Shown here piece by piece: positions 18,693 through 26,141 of a DNA stretch of 64,000 nucleotides. A program made the position numbers and the translations under genes. The DNA comes from Chitinophaga sp. (GTDB lineage Bacteria; Bacteroidota; Bacteroidia; Chitinophagales; Chitinophagaceae), in NCBI RefSeq assembly GCF_019236475.1, contig NZ_JAFAIX010000002.1:328752-392751 (forward strand), read 5' to 3'. Numbering within the stretch: the stretch's first letter is position 1; each line of letters begins with the position of its first letter. Under the pieces are notes generated by a model that saw only the letters and a program-made list of their open reading frames with translations, did no database searches and was not told the DNA's origin.

Positions 18693-18917
18693 ATGAAGCA
18701 CAAAAAAACTTATGACTGCGTTGCTGAAGTACGTATGATCAGAGATGAACTTGGGCCCAAACATTGGGCTGATGATGAATTATTCAAAAAATATCTGAAT
18801 GATGGTGTGGAACACTTTCATCAGGATCAAAAAAGAATACGTGAAGAAAGATTAAAAAGAGAGAAGGAAAAAATTATTTCCGAGAATAAGAATAGGAATT
18901 TCCAACTAGGAAAATAG
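18693..18917 (+). CDS. putative antitoxin, tandem copy 2 (no own toxin)
   Basis: 74 residues, starting at ATG 18693 (MKHKKTYDCVAEV). Shares the N-terminal block and the C-terminal charged helix (IREERLKREKEKI) with copies 1 and 3; the centre (ELGPKHWADDELFKKYL) is the most diverged. It starts 336 bp after copy 1 and has its own intergenic region, so it is probably expressed separately. With no second PIN gene present it may neutralise the same toxin, act against toxins of incoming elements, or be an inert duplicate. Confidence 0.72.
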   Translation: MKHKKTYDCVAEVRMIRDELGPKHWADDELFKKYLNDGVEHFHQDQKRIREERLKREKEKIISENKNRNFQLGK

Positions 18918-18938
18918 TATTTATAGTGCGCTACTGGC

Positions 18939-18954
18939 GATCATTTTGATGATC
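18939..18954. promoter_or_regulatory. conserved imperfect palindrome after antitoxin copy 2
   Basis: Second copy of GATCATTTTGATGATC. Shared sequence also continues after a gap: AATTTTCAGAA followed by ATTAG appears in both intergenic regions, so the duplicated unit includes flanking sequence and not just the gene. Confidence 0.45.
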
Positions 18955-19035
18955 AGTAAATTTCAAAGGGAGGGATAAATCTAATTTTCAGAAATTAGAA
19001 TAACAGCTTAATAAATATTTTAATTGTAGATTATT

Positions 19036-19227
19036 ATGAAACACAAAAAAACTTATGACTGCGTGGCAGAAGTACGCAAAATTAGAGATAAGATGGCTCT
19101 TAAATATTGGAATAACGAGGAGTTATTATCTAAGGATTTGGACGCTGCGGTGGAACACTTCCATCGTGACCAAAAAAAAATACGAGAAGAAAGATTAAAA
19201 AGGGAGCAGCAAGCACTAATTGCGTAA
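19036..19227 (+). CDS. putative antitoxin, tandem copy 3 (C-terminally shortened)
   Basis: 63 residues (MKHKKTYDCVAEVRKIRDKM...). Same family as the two preceding genes, starting 343 bp after copy 2. It keeps the helix KKIREERLKREQ but then ends in ALIA, lacking the ISENK-type tail of the other two. The palindrome found after copies 1 and 2 is absent after this one. Confidence 0.72.
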   Translation: MKHKKTYDCVAEVRKIRDKMALKYWNNEELLSKDLDAAVEHFHRDQKKIREERLKREQQALIA

Positions 19228-19416
19228 TGAGCCATGATGCTCGACCACAGATGGAATAGCCATACCAATAGTGCTTTAGTATATTATGATCTTAAACGGA
19301 TTGTTGTAGACACTGATTCTGCATGGATTGTTGTAGCTGCTTGCTACACACATCCGCCGATACTTGCATAACCTCCACGAAAGGTTGCACTAGCATAATA
19401 ACCCAATTCAATATAC

Positions 19417-19445
19417 GATTGAGGCGGTGAAAAACCGCCTCAATC
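19417..19445. terminator. bidirectional intrinsic terminator
   Basis: GATTGAGGCGGT and ACCGCCTCAATC pair perfectly around a GAAAA loop. It lies between the convergent antitoxin copy 3 and the VOC gene. The 190 bp before it holds a direct repeat GGATTGTTGTAG (about 19298 and 19324) but no gene I can support. Confidence 0.75.
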
Positions 19446-19454
19446 TATTAAGTA

Positions 19455-19817
19455 TTATAAATCATCTGCATCTTCCGTCAGGTCAATTTTTCTGCCATCC
19501 AGATCTTGGATAACCGCGGCATATCCCCACTCCTGCTGTGCGGGCTCGGACACGATAACTGCGCCCATCTCCCGGAGTGTTTTAATCGTCTGTTCCAGGT
19601 TATCTACAACAAACCCTAAACGGGTAGTGACATCCAGCGTTACGATCCCTTTCGGCTGCGGATATAATTCCAATACAGGCGCACTACCTACACTGGTATA
19701 ATGGAAGGGCCCGTTCCCATGCTGATGGTAATCAAACTGAAAGCCTAAAGCAGTGTAAAACCTAGACTGCTCGGGTAATTTATCTGTCTTGATGACGATT
19801 AAATTTAAATGCGCCAT
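19455..19817 (-). CDS. VOC family (glyoxalase/bleomycin-resistance fold) protein
   Basis: 120 residues with the paired beta-alpha-beta-beta-beta modules of the vicinal oxygen chelate fold: first module LNLIVIKTDKLPEQSRFYTALGF, second LGFVVDNLEQTIKTLREMG ending DLDGRKIDLTE. The usual metal Glu near the C-terminus fits the final DLTED segment. Substrate cannot be predicted; such small single-domain proteins include lyases, dioxygenases and binding proteins. Transcribed alone toward the terminator at 19417. Confidence 0.8.
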   Translation of the reverse strand: MAHLNLIVIKTDKLPEQSRFYTALGFQFDYHQHGNGPFHYTSVGSAPVLELYPQPKGIVTLDVTTRLGFVVDNLEQTIKTLREMGAVIVSEPAQQEWGYAAVIQDLDGRKIDLTEDADDL

Positions 19818-20018
19818 ATCCGGATATATAATTGTACACTAAAGCTAATCAAACCAGGAAATATTTAGCCATTTATTTCCTAGATAGATACCAAGTCACT
19901 CTTTGGTACATTTTCAGCCTCCTGCAATTAATTAGGGAATGCTATTCTTACCCTACGCTTCTTTGGCCCTTTTAATGCTTATACCGCCCCTCTACAGCAT
20001 AATACACCTATATACCGA

Positions 20019-20768
20019 CTACCATGGTATTGCCTGCCAATCATGCGTAAAAAAGCCATTTTCAGGTACATCCTCCAGCGCCGCCCTAACCATGATGTTC
20101 GCCCCTTCCGGTACCTCCAGGCATGCCGCCGCAGTACCCATACCTGTTTTTACCCAACCAGGACTCACCGCAAATACACTGATCGCCGTATTCACCAAGA
20201 GTTCTCGCAGATAAATGGTGATCAGGTTAACCATCGTCTTGGAACTATTGTATCCAAAACGCTTGACATGATAAACGGGAGAAGTGAGATCCGATTGGTA
20301 ATGCATACTACCTAATTCGCTACTCATATTGATAATCCGTCCGGCAGGACTTTCTTGCAGTAAGGGCAACAATGTTCTGGTGAGTTGCAAAAGCCCCCAT
20401 ACATTCGTTTCAAAGATGGATTTTACATCTGCAATATCCATACTCAATATCGTATTGGTAGCGCGCTCTCCTGTTTCAGTACTACTTCTGGTGCTGGTTA
20501 CCGCTGCATTATTTATCAGCACATCCAGCCGGCCATATTTCGCTTTTACCTGTTCATAAATAGTACCCATACCTGCTGGCTCGCTCATAACCAGTGGCAT
20601 AAAGTCGGCTTGAGGATAGTTTTGTTGTAATTTCGCTGTAATCTCATTTCCTTTTGAAATATCCCGCCCTGTGAGAATTACTGTCGCGCCTTGTTGTAAT
20701 AACTGCATGGCTGCCTCCAGACCCAATCCCCTGGTAGCTCCTGTGATCAGAACAATCTTTTCTGTCAT
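20019..20768 (-). CDS. short-chain dehydrogenase/reductase
   Basis: 249 residues from ATG at 20768. NAD(P)-binding TGATRGLG (9-16), NNAA (86-89), catalytic Ser near 150 in INMSSE and the Tyr173-Lys177 pair in YNSSK. An Arg after the second beta strand (TGRD) favours NADP. The frame is open 13 codons further upstream but MTEKIVLITG is the canonical beginning. A perfect Bacteroidota -7 box is 22 bp upstream, inside what would be the extended reading, supporting this start. A Crp/Fnr regulator gene lies 73 bp upstream on the same strand and may control it. Confidence 0.9.
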   Translation of the reverse strand: MTEKIVLITGATRGLGLEAAMQLLQQGATVILTGRDISKGNEITAKLQQNYPQADFMPLVMSEPAGMGTIYEQVKAKYGRLDVLINNAAVTSTRSSTETGERATNTILSMDIADVKSIFETNVWGLLQLTRTLLPLLQESPAGRIINMSSELGSMHYQSDLTSPVYHVKRFGYNSSKTMVNLITIYLRELLVNTAISVFAVSPGWVKTGMGTAAACLEVPEGANIMVRAALEDVPENGFFTHDWQAIPW

Positions 20769-20789
20769 CGTAATTTGATTTAATGACAG

Positions 20790-20797
20790 CAAAATTA
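20790..20797 (-). promoter_or_regulatory. promoter -7 box (TAATTTTG) for the SDR gene
   Basis: On the minus strand TAATTTTG matches the TAnnTTTG consensus of Bacteroidota sigma-ABfr promoters and lies 22 bp before the SDR start. Just upstream is GGAGACGTGTCC, an imperfect dyad at 20802-20813 that could be a regulator site. No clear -33 TTG element is visible. Confidence 0.5.
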
Positions 20798-20841
20798 GCG
20801 GGGACACGTCTCCACGAAATTGCTTTAAAGCAATAAAAATA

Positions 20842-21423
20842 TTAGCTTTTTACCTTCCGCCGTAACCGACTCAAAGTAGATGGTGTCACATCAATATAAG
20901 AGGCAAGGTACTTCAGGGGAACACGTTGCATAAAATTCGTACTCTTTAGTAACCGCTCATACCTTTCCTGTGGCGTTTCCAGTAATAGGAAATCCACCCT
21001 ACACATACTTAGTAACAATAGCTGTTCCATCAGCTTACGACCAAATACCTGAAATGCAGGAATCTTATCGTATAATTGTTGCAAAGCATCATATGTAATA
21101 CTAGCCAGGAGACTATCTTCCAAAGCCTGAATAGTATAGTCGGATCGCCGCTGCAAAAGAAAACTAGTGGGCTCAATTACTGGCATCTGCTCAAATATAA
21201 GCCAGGTAGTGGTTTCATTGCCACCTTTATCAACGGTATAACTACGAAATGCCCCTTGCAAATTAATAGAAAACAAATTGCAAGTCTGACCACTGCGTAA
21301 AATAACAGATTGAGCGTTCACGGCTGAAAAGGTAAACGCCTGTATTACAGCCTGAAGCTCCTCTCCAGACACCTTGCAATACTTATTGATAAAGCTTGTT
21401 AAAGCGATACTTGCCTGATCCAT
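20842..21423 (-). CDS. Crp/Fnr-family transcriptional regulator
   Basis: 193 residues. Cyclic-nucleotide-binding-type beta barrel (about 15-110) and a short C-terminal helix-turn-helix with PLKYLASYIDVTPSTLSRLRRK. The consensus residues for cAMP binding are not evident, as in many Bacteroidota members that sense other signals. It starts 2 bp after the end of the upstream PARG gene, indicating one transcript, and lies 73 bp before the SDR gene. Confidence 0.85.
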   Translation of the reverse strand: MDQASIALTSFINKYCKVSGEELQAVIQAFTFSAVNAQSVILRSGQTCNLFSINLQGAFRSYTVDKGGNETTTWLIFEQMPVIEPTSFLLQRRSDYTIQALEDSLLASITYDALQQLYDKIPAFQVFGRKLMEQLLLLSMCRVDFLLLETPQERYERLLKSTNFMQRVPLKYLASYIDVTPSTLSRLRRKVKS

Positions 21424-21425
21424 AC

Positions 21426-22271
21426 TTACTCCTGTCCAAATGCAGATTTAAACGCATTGATATTAACGCCATCATGATTCCTATCCAATACAGCAAATAC
21501 TACAGATTTAAAGCAGCGGCTATATTTACCTCCGGGTGCCAGATAAGTGGCAAAATATTGCGCCACTTTGCGAGGATCGTTTCTAAAAACGCCACAGCCC
21601 CATGCACCCAGTAACAGATGTTGCATGCCTGCATAGTACATTAAAGCCAGTACCTTGTCCATACGTTGGAGCATTACCGCCTCCACATATGGCAACTCTT
21701 CCCGACGTACATTCAATATAGCGCCTACATTGACAGCAGGACTTGTAACCACAGATAGTTGATACGGCTGCTCCAGCAAATCGCCGTCATCATTACGAAA
21801 GAAGACAACATCCGGGCTCCAAATCATGTAATCGGAATATAACATCGTAGATCTGTTCCTGTTATACTCGTACATTTCAAAGTTGGCCATCAAAGTGCCG
21901 TAGAGGGAGGAAGATAATGCCAAACTTTCTTCTTGTGCAACAGCACCACCCAAAAATCCACCACCTGGATTTTTAGCAGATGCAAAGTTAAGGCAGCCTA
22001 CTTTCTCGCCCTGCAAAACCATACTGCTAGCGGCTTTTAGCACGGTGCTATTCTGTACAACAATTTTTGTTTCTTGATTTTCTGTAGCAATGCGGGCCGA
22101 AATTTGTTCCATCAGCATATCCAGATCCGCAGGGCTATACAACCTGCTTCCTGCCAGGGATGCAGTAAGCGCATCTTTGATCACTATCTTTTTGTCATTT
22201 GCATGGAAATATCCATGCTCCATAATTTCAAGCGTTTCTTTCGCTTTTGTAACTCGGGTTGATTTTTTCAT
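21426..22271 (-). CDS. bacterial poly(ADP-ribose) glycohydrolase / TIGR02452 macrodomain protein
   Basis: 281 residues. The catalytic signature of bacterial-type PARG is intact: GGG (103-105), seven residues, then QEE (113-115) in NPGGGFLGGAVAQEESL, with the preceding Asn-rich strand LNFASAKN. The later strand LLLGAWGCGVFRNDP is the second conserved macrodomain block. Known members remove ADP-ribose chains from proteins, and some relatives sit in NAD/ADP-ribose signalling or anti-phage loci. Genetically it is coupled to a Crp/Fnr regulator (2 bp gap). A TATCTTTG -7 box lies 26 bp upstream. Confidence 0.88.
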   Translation of the reverse strand: MKKSTRVTKAKETLEIMEHGYFHANDKKIVIKDALTASLAGSRLYSPADLDMLMEQISARIATENQETKIVVQNSTVLKAASSMVLQGEKVGCLNFASAKNPGGGFLGGAVAQEESLALSSSLYGTLMANFEMYEYNRNRSTMLYSDYMIWSPDVVFFRNDDGDLLEQPYQLSVVTSPAVNVGAILNVRREELPYVEAVMLQRMDKVLALMYYAGMQHLLLGAWGCGVFRNDPRKVAQYFATYLAPGGKYSRCFKSVVFAVLDRNHDGVNINAFKSAFGQE

Positions 22272-22296
22272 CTTCGGGTTAATAAACTTAAAGCCG

Positions 22297-22304
22297 CAAA
22301 GATA
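22297..22304 (-). promoter_or_regulatory. promoter -7 box (TATCTTTG) for the PARG-Crp operon
   Basis: CAAAGATA on the plus strand reads TATCTTTG on the minus strand, an exact TAnnTTTG match, 26 bp before the PARG ATG. The region is divergent with the DUF4287 gene. Confidence 0.55.
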
Positions 22305-22388
22305 GGGGATTTCAGATTATGTTATATGCGTAATGTACAGTACCTTTCAGCGTTAACCATTTATTTTACTATCGAAAACCATGTGATT

Positions 22389-22607
22389 ATGTCTTTTCAA
22401 GCTTATCTAGACAACATTCAAAAGAAAACAGGAAAATCTCCGGAAGATTTCAAAAAGCTCGCTGATGGAAAGGGGTTTAGTGAGAAAGGAAAATTGAAAC
22501 CAGGCGTAAAGGCAGGTGAAATTGTAGCCTGGCTGAAAGCGGATTTTGAACTGGGCCATGGCCATGCCATGGCAATTTATGCTTTACTGAGCGGGAAAAA
22601 AGAATAG
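22389..22607 (+). CDS. DUF4287 domain protein
   Basis: 72 residues starting MSFQAYLDNIQKKTGKSPEDF, followed by GLKPGVKAGEIVAWLK-like sequence and GHGHAMAIYALLSG: the full-length DUF4287 domain, a small helical domain found alone or fused to DUF5655. Function unknown. The frame is open 21 codons upstream, but the family begins at this Met. A strong hairpin follows. Confidence 0.85.
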   Translation: MSFQAYLDNIQKKTGKSPEDFKKLADGKGFSEKGKLKPGVKAGEIVAWLKADFELGHGHAMAIYALLSGKKE

Positions 22608-22612
22608 CCATA

Positions 22613-22649
22613 AAACAAGCGGCCGGTAAAATTTACCGGCCGCTTGTTT
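22613..22649. terminator. bidirectional terminator, near-perfect palindrome
   Basis: AAACAAGCGGCCGGTAAA followed by its complement ATTTACCGGCCGCTTGTTT, giving an 18-bp stem with almost no loop, between the convergent DUF4287 and RDD genes. Confidence 0.8.
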
Positions 22650-22661
22650 GTTAAATAAATT

Positions 22662-23150
22662 TTATCGTCTTGATTTTTTAAGATCGATTACCTCGGTACC
22701 AGACCAACGGTCGTGCCATGGATAACATGGATTACCCAATGCGCTGAAAGCTTCGAATGGTACACAACGAGCGATACCACGAATAAACAGTTGCTTAACA
22801 CTTGGTGTTACACCCGTTTCCGATACCACCGCAGCAGTTCCAGTCATTAATTTTCCTAATGTACGGCCACGAGTAATGATTTCCATCATACCCATGTAAA
22901 GGCCAAACAATACTAAGCCCAGTAGCTGATCCGCACCCGGAACCTCTTTTAAATTCACGAAAGATGCAACCACCGAAGGAGAGATCACTGCAATCACCCC
23001 CACAACTATAATAAAGAATAGATAAAAACTAATCGAGTCAATGACAGAGTTTAAAAAACGTTTACCACTCGATGCTTGTACTAGGTTCGGTTCATCATCA
23101 AAGATAGTCTGCTCTGACGATTCCATAGGATTGTTATATTGTGTGTTCAT
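22662..23150 (-). CDS. RDD family membrane protein
   Basis: 162 residues. After a ~30-residue hydrophilic N-terminus the RDD domain starts ASSGKRFLNSVIDSISFYL, with Arg and Asp at the defining positions, two long hydrophobic helices (about 40-62 and 78-95), then RGRTLGKLMTGTAAV, which carries the typical Gly-Lys motif of the family. The C-terminal half ends in a charged tail. Proposed roles of RDD proteins include ion or osmolyte transport; no specific role can be assigned. It stands alone. Confidence 0.88.
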   Translation of the reverse strand: MNTQYNNPMESSEQTIFDDEPNLVQASSGKRFLNSVIDSISFYLFFIIVVGVIAVISPSVVASFVNLKEVPGADQLLGLVLFGLYMGMMEIITRGRTLGKLMTGTAAVVSETGVTPSVKQLFIRGIARCVPFEAFSALGNPCYPWHDRWSGTEVIDLKKSRR

Positions 23151-23227
23151 ATCCTAAAGAAAATAAGACTTAATGACTTTAACAAGAGCACTGATAAAAT
23201 TGACCATTAAGTTGTAGGTAGACACCA

Positions 23228-23608
23228 CTATCCCAGCCCACCTCGGACACTCACTAAAATTATCAAGAGCACAATTAGCGTGATTCCCACATACAGCTTA
23301 TCCTTCTCCAATGCAAATCCAATAAGGGAAAATATAACCCGCATAATAGGGGTCGCAAACAACATCATCACGCCTAACATGATAAGCGCAGTTCCTTGTC
23401 CGGCCCCAATCCCCTGAAAGACATGATGTAGAATACCAAGCATATTATTATCTTGCTCCACAAACTTCGGATGATGTACGATTTCCTGGCCATGCGCTGA
23501 AAGATATAACACTCCTCCCGCCAGTGCGATCCCCAGGGAAGTCCATACCCCCCAGCGAAGCAGGTTACCTATTATATATTGCAGATCTCTATCTTTTAAG
23601 TTTGCCAT
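23228..23608 (-). CDS. DUF1634 membrane protein
   Basis: 126 residues with three transmembrane helices: WGVWTSLGIALAGGVLYLS, TALIMLGVMMLFATPIMRVIF and LYVGITLIVLLIILVSV. The content and the position directly after a TauE/SafE gene match DUF1634, a family usually encoded beside TSUP transporters. It begins 23 bp after that gene and probably forms or assists the same transporter. Confidence 0.85.
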   Translation of the reverse strand: MANLKDRDLQYIIGNLLRWGVWTSLGIALAGGVLYLSAHGQEIVHHPKFVEQDNNMLGILHHVFQGIGAGQGTALIMLGVMMLFATPIMRVIFSLIGFALEKDKLYVGITLIVLLIILVSVRGGLG

Positions 23609-23631
23609 AGTATTGATTTTTAATCATGCTA

Positions 23632-24465
23632 TTAAATCCTGCCGGTAATACCATTGTAAATCATTTGCAGGGCCAACAAGGTGATTACAATAGCAAAGAA
23701 TATCTTCAGTTTTTCCGGAGAGGAACGAATGAGGATTCTAGCGCCTGTTAAGGCTCCCAACAATACGCCGATGACTACGGGCATGCATATATCCGGTTGG
23801 ATATACCCTCGTTGCAGGTAAACTACCGCACTAGCCGTGGCTGTTACACCCATCATAAAGTTGCTCGTAGTGGTAGATACTTTAAATGGAATGCGCATGA
23901 TGTTATCCATTGCAATCACTTTTAATGCGCCAGAACCTATTCCCAGCAAGCCGGAAAGCACTCCCGCTACCACCATCATCGCAAATCCACCCACTACGTT
24001 CTTAGTACCATATTTCATTAATCCTGTTGGCGTAGGATAATTGCCGTACAGTTTAAGTCGCGCTGCGAGGGGACTCGATTCCTTTAATACATGCACTGTT
24101 TTCTTCCGCAGCGAGTTCATAGCAGAGAATATCAGGATACATCCAAACAGAATAGCTATGAAATGTGTCGGCGCAATAGTAGCTAACAACGCTCCTACCA
24201 CGGCGCCAATAGTGGTGGCTATTTCCAGGAACATGCCTATCCGCATATTCGTAATACCTTCCCGTACATAGGCAGCCGCAGACCCCGAGGAGGTTGCAAT
24301 CACGGATACCAGGGCGGCCCCGATAGCATATTGAATATCTACTCCCAGGAACACACTAAGCAACGGAATAATCACCACGCCCCCTCCTAGCCCGGTCAGG
24401 GAGCCAATCAAACCGGCCGAATAGGCGCCAGCAAACAAGATCAATGTAAACGCTAAAACCGTCAT
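23632..24465 (-). CDS. sulfite exporter TauE/SafE (TSUP) family permease
   Basis: 277 residues, about eight transmembrane helices, with the two internally similar halves that define TSUP: GLIGSLTGLGGGVVIIPLLS near the N-terminus and GVLSGLLGIGSGALKVIAM in the second half. Exports small anions such as sulfite, sulfoacetate or related organosulfur compounds. It overlaps the upstream GntR regulator by four bases (ATGA at 24462-24465) and is followed by DUF1634. Regulation by the GntR protein is therefore likely. Confidence 0.9.
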   Translation of the reverse strand: MTVLAFTLILFAGAYSAGLIGSLTGLGGGVVIIPLLSVFLGVDIQYAIGAALVSVIATSSGSAAAYVREGITNMRIGMFLEIATTIGAVVGALLATIAPTHFIAILFGCILIFSAMNSLRKKTVHVLKESSPLAARLKLYGNYPTPTGLMKYGTKNVVGGFAMMVVAGVLSGLLGIGSGALKVIAMDNIMRIPFKVSTTTSNFMMGVTATASAVVYLQRGYIQPDICMPVVIGVLLGALTGARILIRSSPEKLKIFFAIVITLLALQMIYNGITGRI

Positions 24466-25130
24466 TTTGTAACTCTTAAATTATGCTGCAATAAGGTATC
24501 TAAACATGCCAGGGCGGCGGATTCATTTTTATCGGCTACTGCCTGCAATAATTGTTCGTGTAAGGCCTGCGTTCGGCCAAACTGTACTACGCTGCCGGCG
24601 TCCCTTTGTTGGAATGCATTACGCAGCACCTTGGAAAAGCTGATAAAAAGATCTGCCAGTACACTATTCTGACTGGCTACTGCTAGTTTGGTATGGAAAA
24701 GGATATCCGCATCAATGGCCATCTGGTAATCACCCGCACTCACCGCCTCTTTACGTTTATCCAGGGCCTGTTGCATTTCTTTTAACTGCTGTTGTTTGCG
24801 ATGCACTACTGCCAGGCGGATTATTTCCCGTTCCAAGAGGGTACGTACTTGGTTTAACTCCTTCTGTGCCGCCCTGCGGAGGCGCTGCTCCAAGGACTCC
24901 GCATCTACGCTGATTTCTTTTACATATGTCCCGGAACCTTGCTGTACATGCAATACGCCGTTACGGGCAAGCGTTTTAATGGCCTCCCTAATTGTGGACC
25001 TTCCCACTTTGAATTGAGTCATTAATTCCGGCTCGGCGGGGATCTTCGCTCCTTTCTTCCATTTACCAAGAGAGATGTGCTCTTGCAGCTTTTCAATGAC
25101 TACATCTGCTAATTTCTCACGTTTAGACAT
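24462..25130 (-). CDS. FadR/GntR-family transcriptional regulator
   Basis: 222 residues. Winged helix at the N-terminus (KIPAEPELMTQFKVGRSTIREA and LHVQQGSGTYV) followed by an all-helical FCD ligand domain (about 80-215) with the expected acidic and His residues (DADILFHTKLAVASQN). It heads an operon with the TSUP exporter and DUF1634. Two copies of a palindrome in its own upstream region (25137-25193) are probable autoregulatory operators. Ligand likely a small carboxylate or sulfonate, judging only by the family. Confidence 0.9.
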   Translation of the reverse strand: MSKREKLADVVIEKLQEHISLGKWKKGAKIPAEPELMTQFKVGRSTIREAIKTLARNGVLHVQQGSGTYVKEISVDAESLEQRLRRAAQKELNQVRTLLEREIIRLAVVHRKQQQLKEMQQALDKRKEAVSAGDYQMAIDADILFHTKLAVASQNSVLADLFISFSKVLRNAFQQRDAGSVVQFGRTQALHEQLLQAVADKNESAALACLDTLLQHNLRVTK

Positions 25131-25136
25131 GATTAT

Positions 25137-25193
25137 AAAACATCTGATGTTTTACAAATATAGCCATTATACATTTAAAACATCAGATGTTTC
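25137..25193. promoter_or_regulatory. twin GntR operator: two near-identical palindromes
   Basis: AAAACATCTGATGTTTT (25137-25153) and AAAACATCAGATGTTTC (25177-25193) are almost the same inverted repeat with centres 40 bp apart, about four helical turns. They start 6 bp upstream of the GntR start codon and cover the place where its promoter must be. Spacing and symmetry fit cooperative binding of dimers on one face of the DNA. Confidence 0.75.
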
Positions 25194-25292
25194 AAAATAA
25201 TTAACCAGTAAAAATTATAACTAATACGTAACAATTTATATTTTGATGCGTATTTTGTATACATTCGTCAAATCCAGATGTAATTTATTTTT

Positions 25293-26057
25293 ATGAGAAT
25301 ATATGCGCTTTTGATGCTGCTGTGCTGCACAGTTTCCAGCTATGCCCAAAACACGATTAACAATTACAAATATGTAATCGTACCAGAGAAATTTGAATTC
25401 AGCAAGGAAGTAAACCAGTATGGATTAAATACCATCACCAAGCTACTACTGGAACAGAAAGGATTTACTGCCTTTGTTGGCAACGAGGAATTACCAGCAG
25501 ATCTGGCAGCCAATAAATGTAATGCCCTCAGAGCAGAAGTACAACAACGAAAGGCCCTGTTTGTCACCAATCTCACCTTATTACTGAAAGATTGCCAAGG
25601 AAATATTGTCTATAAAGGTAAAGAAGGAAAAAGCAGAGAAAAAGATTTCGGAGTAGCTTATAATGAAGCCTTACGAGATGCATTTGCCTCTCTCAATGGG
25701 GAACCATACACCTATAACGGTACCACCTATACGACGCAGCAGACGGCCCCTGTTATTGCCGTTGCGGCCACACCTGCACCTACTCCTGCTACAGTGACTC
25801 CTACTGCTGCACCTGCCACACCGGAAATGAAAGTAGCAACTGGTACCCTATACGCCCAGGCTACTGCCAATGGTTTTCAATTGATTGATACCACACCTAA
25901 AAAAGTAATGACGCTGTTGAAAACTTCTGCACCGGATTATTTTATCGCAGACAACGGAATTAATAACGGTATCGTTATGAAGAAAAACGGTGAATGGTAT
26001 TTTGAATATTATAAAGACAATAAGCTGATCTCCGAAAAGCTTATCATCAAATTCTAA
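25293..26057 (+). CDS. secreted conserved hypothetical protein
   Basis: 254 residues with a clear signal peptide (about 1-18, ending SSYAQ). A first domain (about 22-145) begins NNYKYVIVPEKFEFSKE; a Pro/Ala/Thr-rich linker (about 150-178) follows, then a C-terminal beta domain of about 75 residues (ATANGFQLID, KKNGEWYFEYYKDNKLI). Similar proteins are common in Bacteroidota but have no known function. Two periplasmic or outer-membrane-associated domains joined by a flexible tether is what the sequence shows. Confidence 0.75.
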   Translation: MRIYALLMLLCCTVSSYAQNTINNYKYVIVPEKFEFSKEVNQYGLNTITKLLLEQKGFTAFVGNEELPADLAANKCNALRAEVQQRKALFVTNLTLLLKDCQGNIVYKGKEGKSREKDFGVAYNEALRDAFASLNGEPYTYNGTTYTTQQTAPVIAVAATPAPTPATVTPTAAPATPEMKVATGTLYAQATANGFQLIDTTPKKVMTLLKTSAPDYFIADNGINNGIVMKKNGEWYFEYYKDNKLISEKLIIKF

Positions 26058-26083
26058 CAGACCAAAGAGTTATATACAAAAGA

Positions 26084-26121
26084 AAAAACCTCGTTCTCGA
26101 TTAATAGAGAACGAGGTTTTT
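26084..26121. terminator. bidirectional terminator
   Basis: AAAAACCTCGTTCTC (26084-26098) pairs exactly with GAGAACGAGGTTTTT (26107-26121) around an 8-nt loop, between the convergent 25293 gene and the efflux operon. Confidence 0.85.
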
Positions 26122-26141
26122 CTATTTTAGGATATCATATT

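Noticed and set aside
18597..19445. CRISPR array, suspected from regularly spaced similar sequence
   Set aside because: The repeating units are protein-coding antitoxin copies of about 340 bp with only two shared palindromes, not short repeats with spacers.
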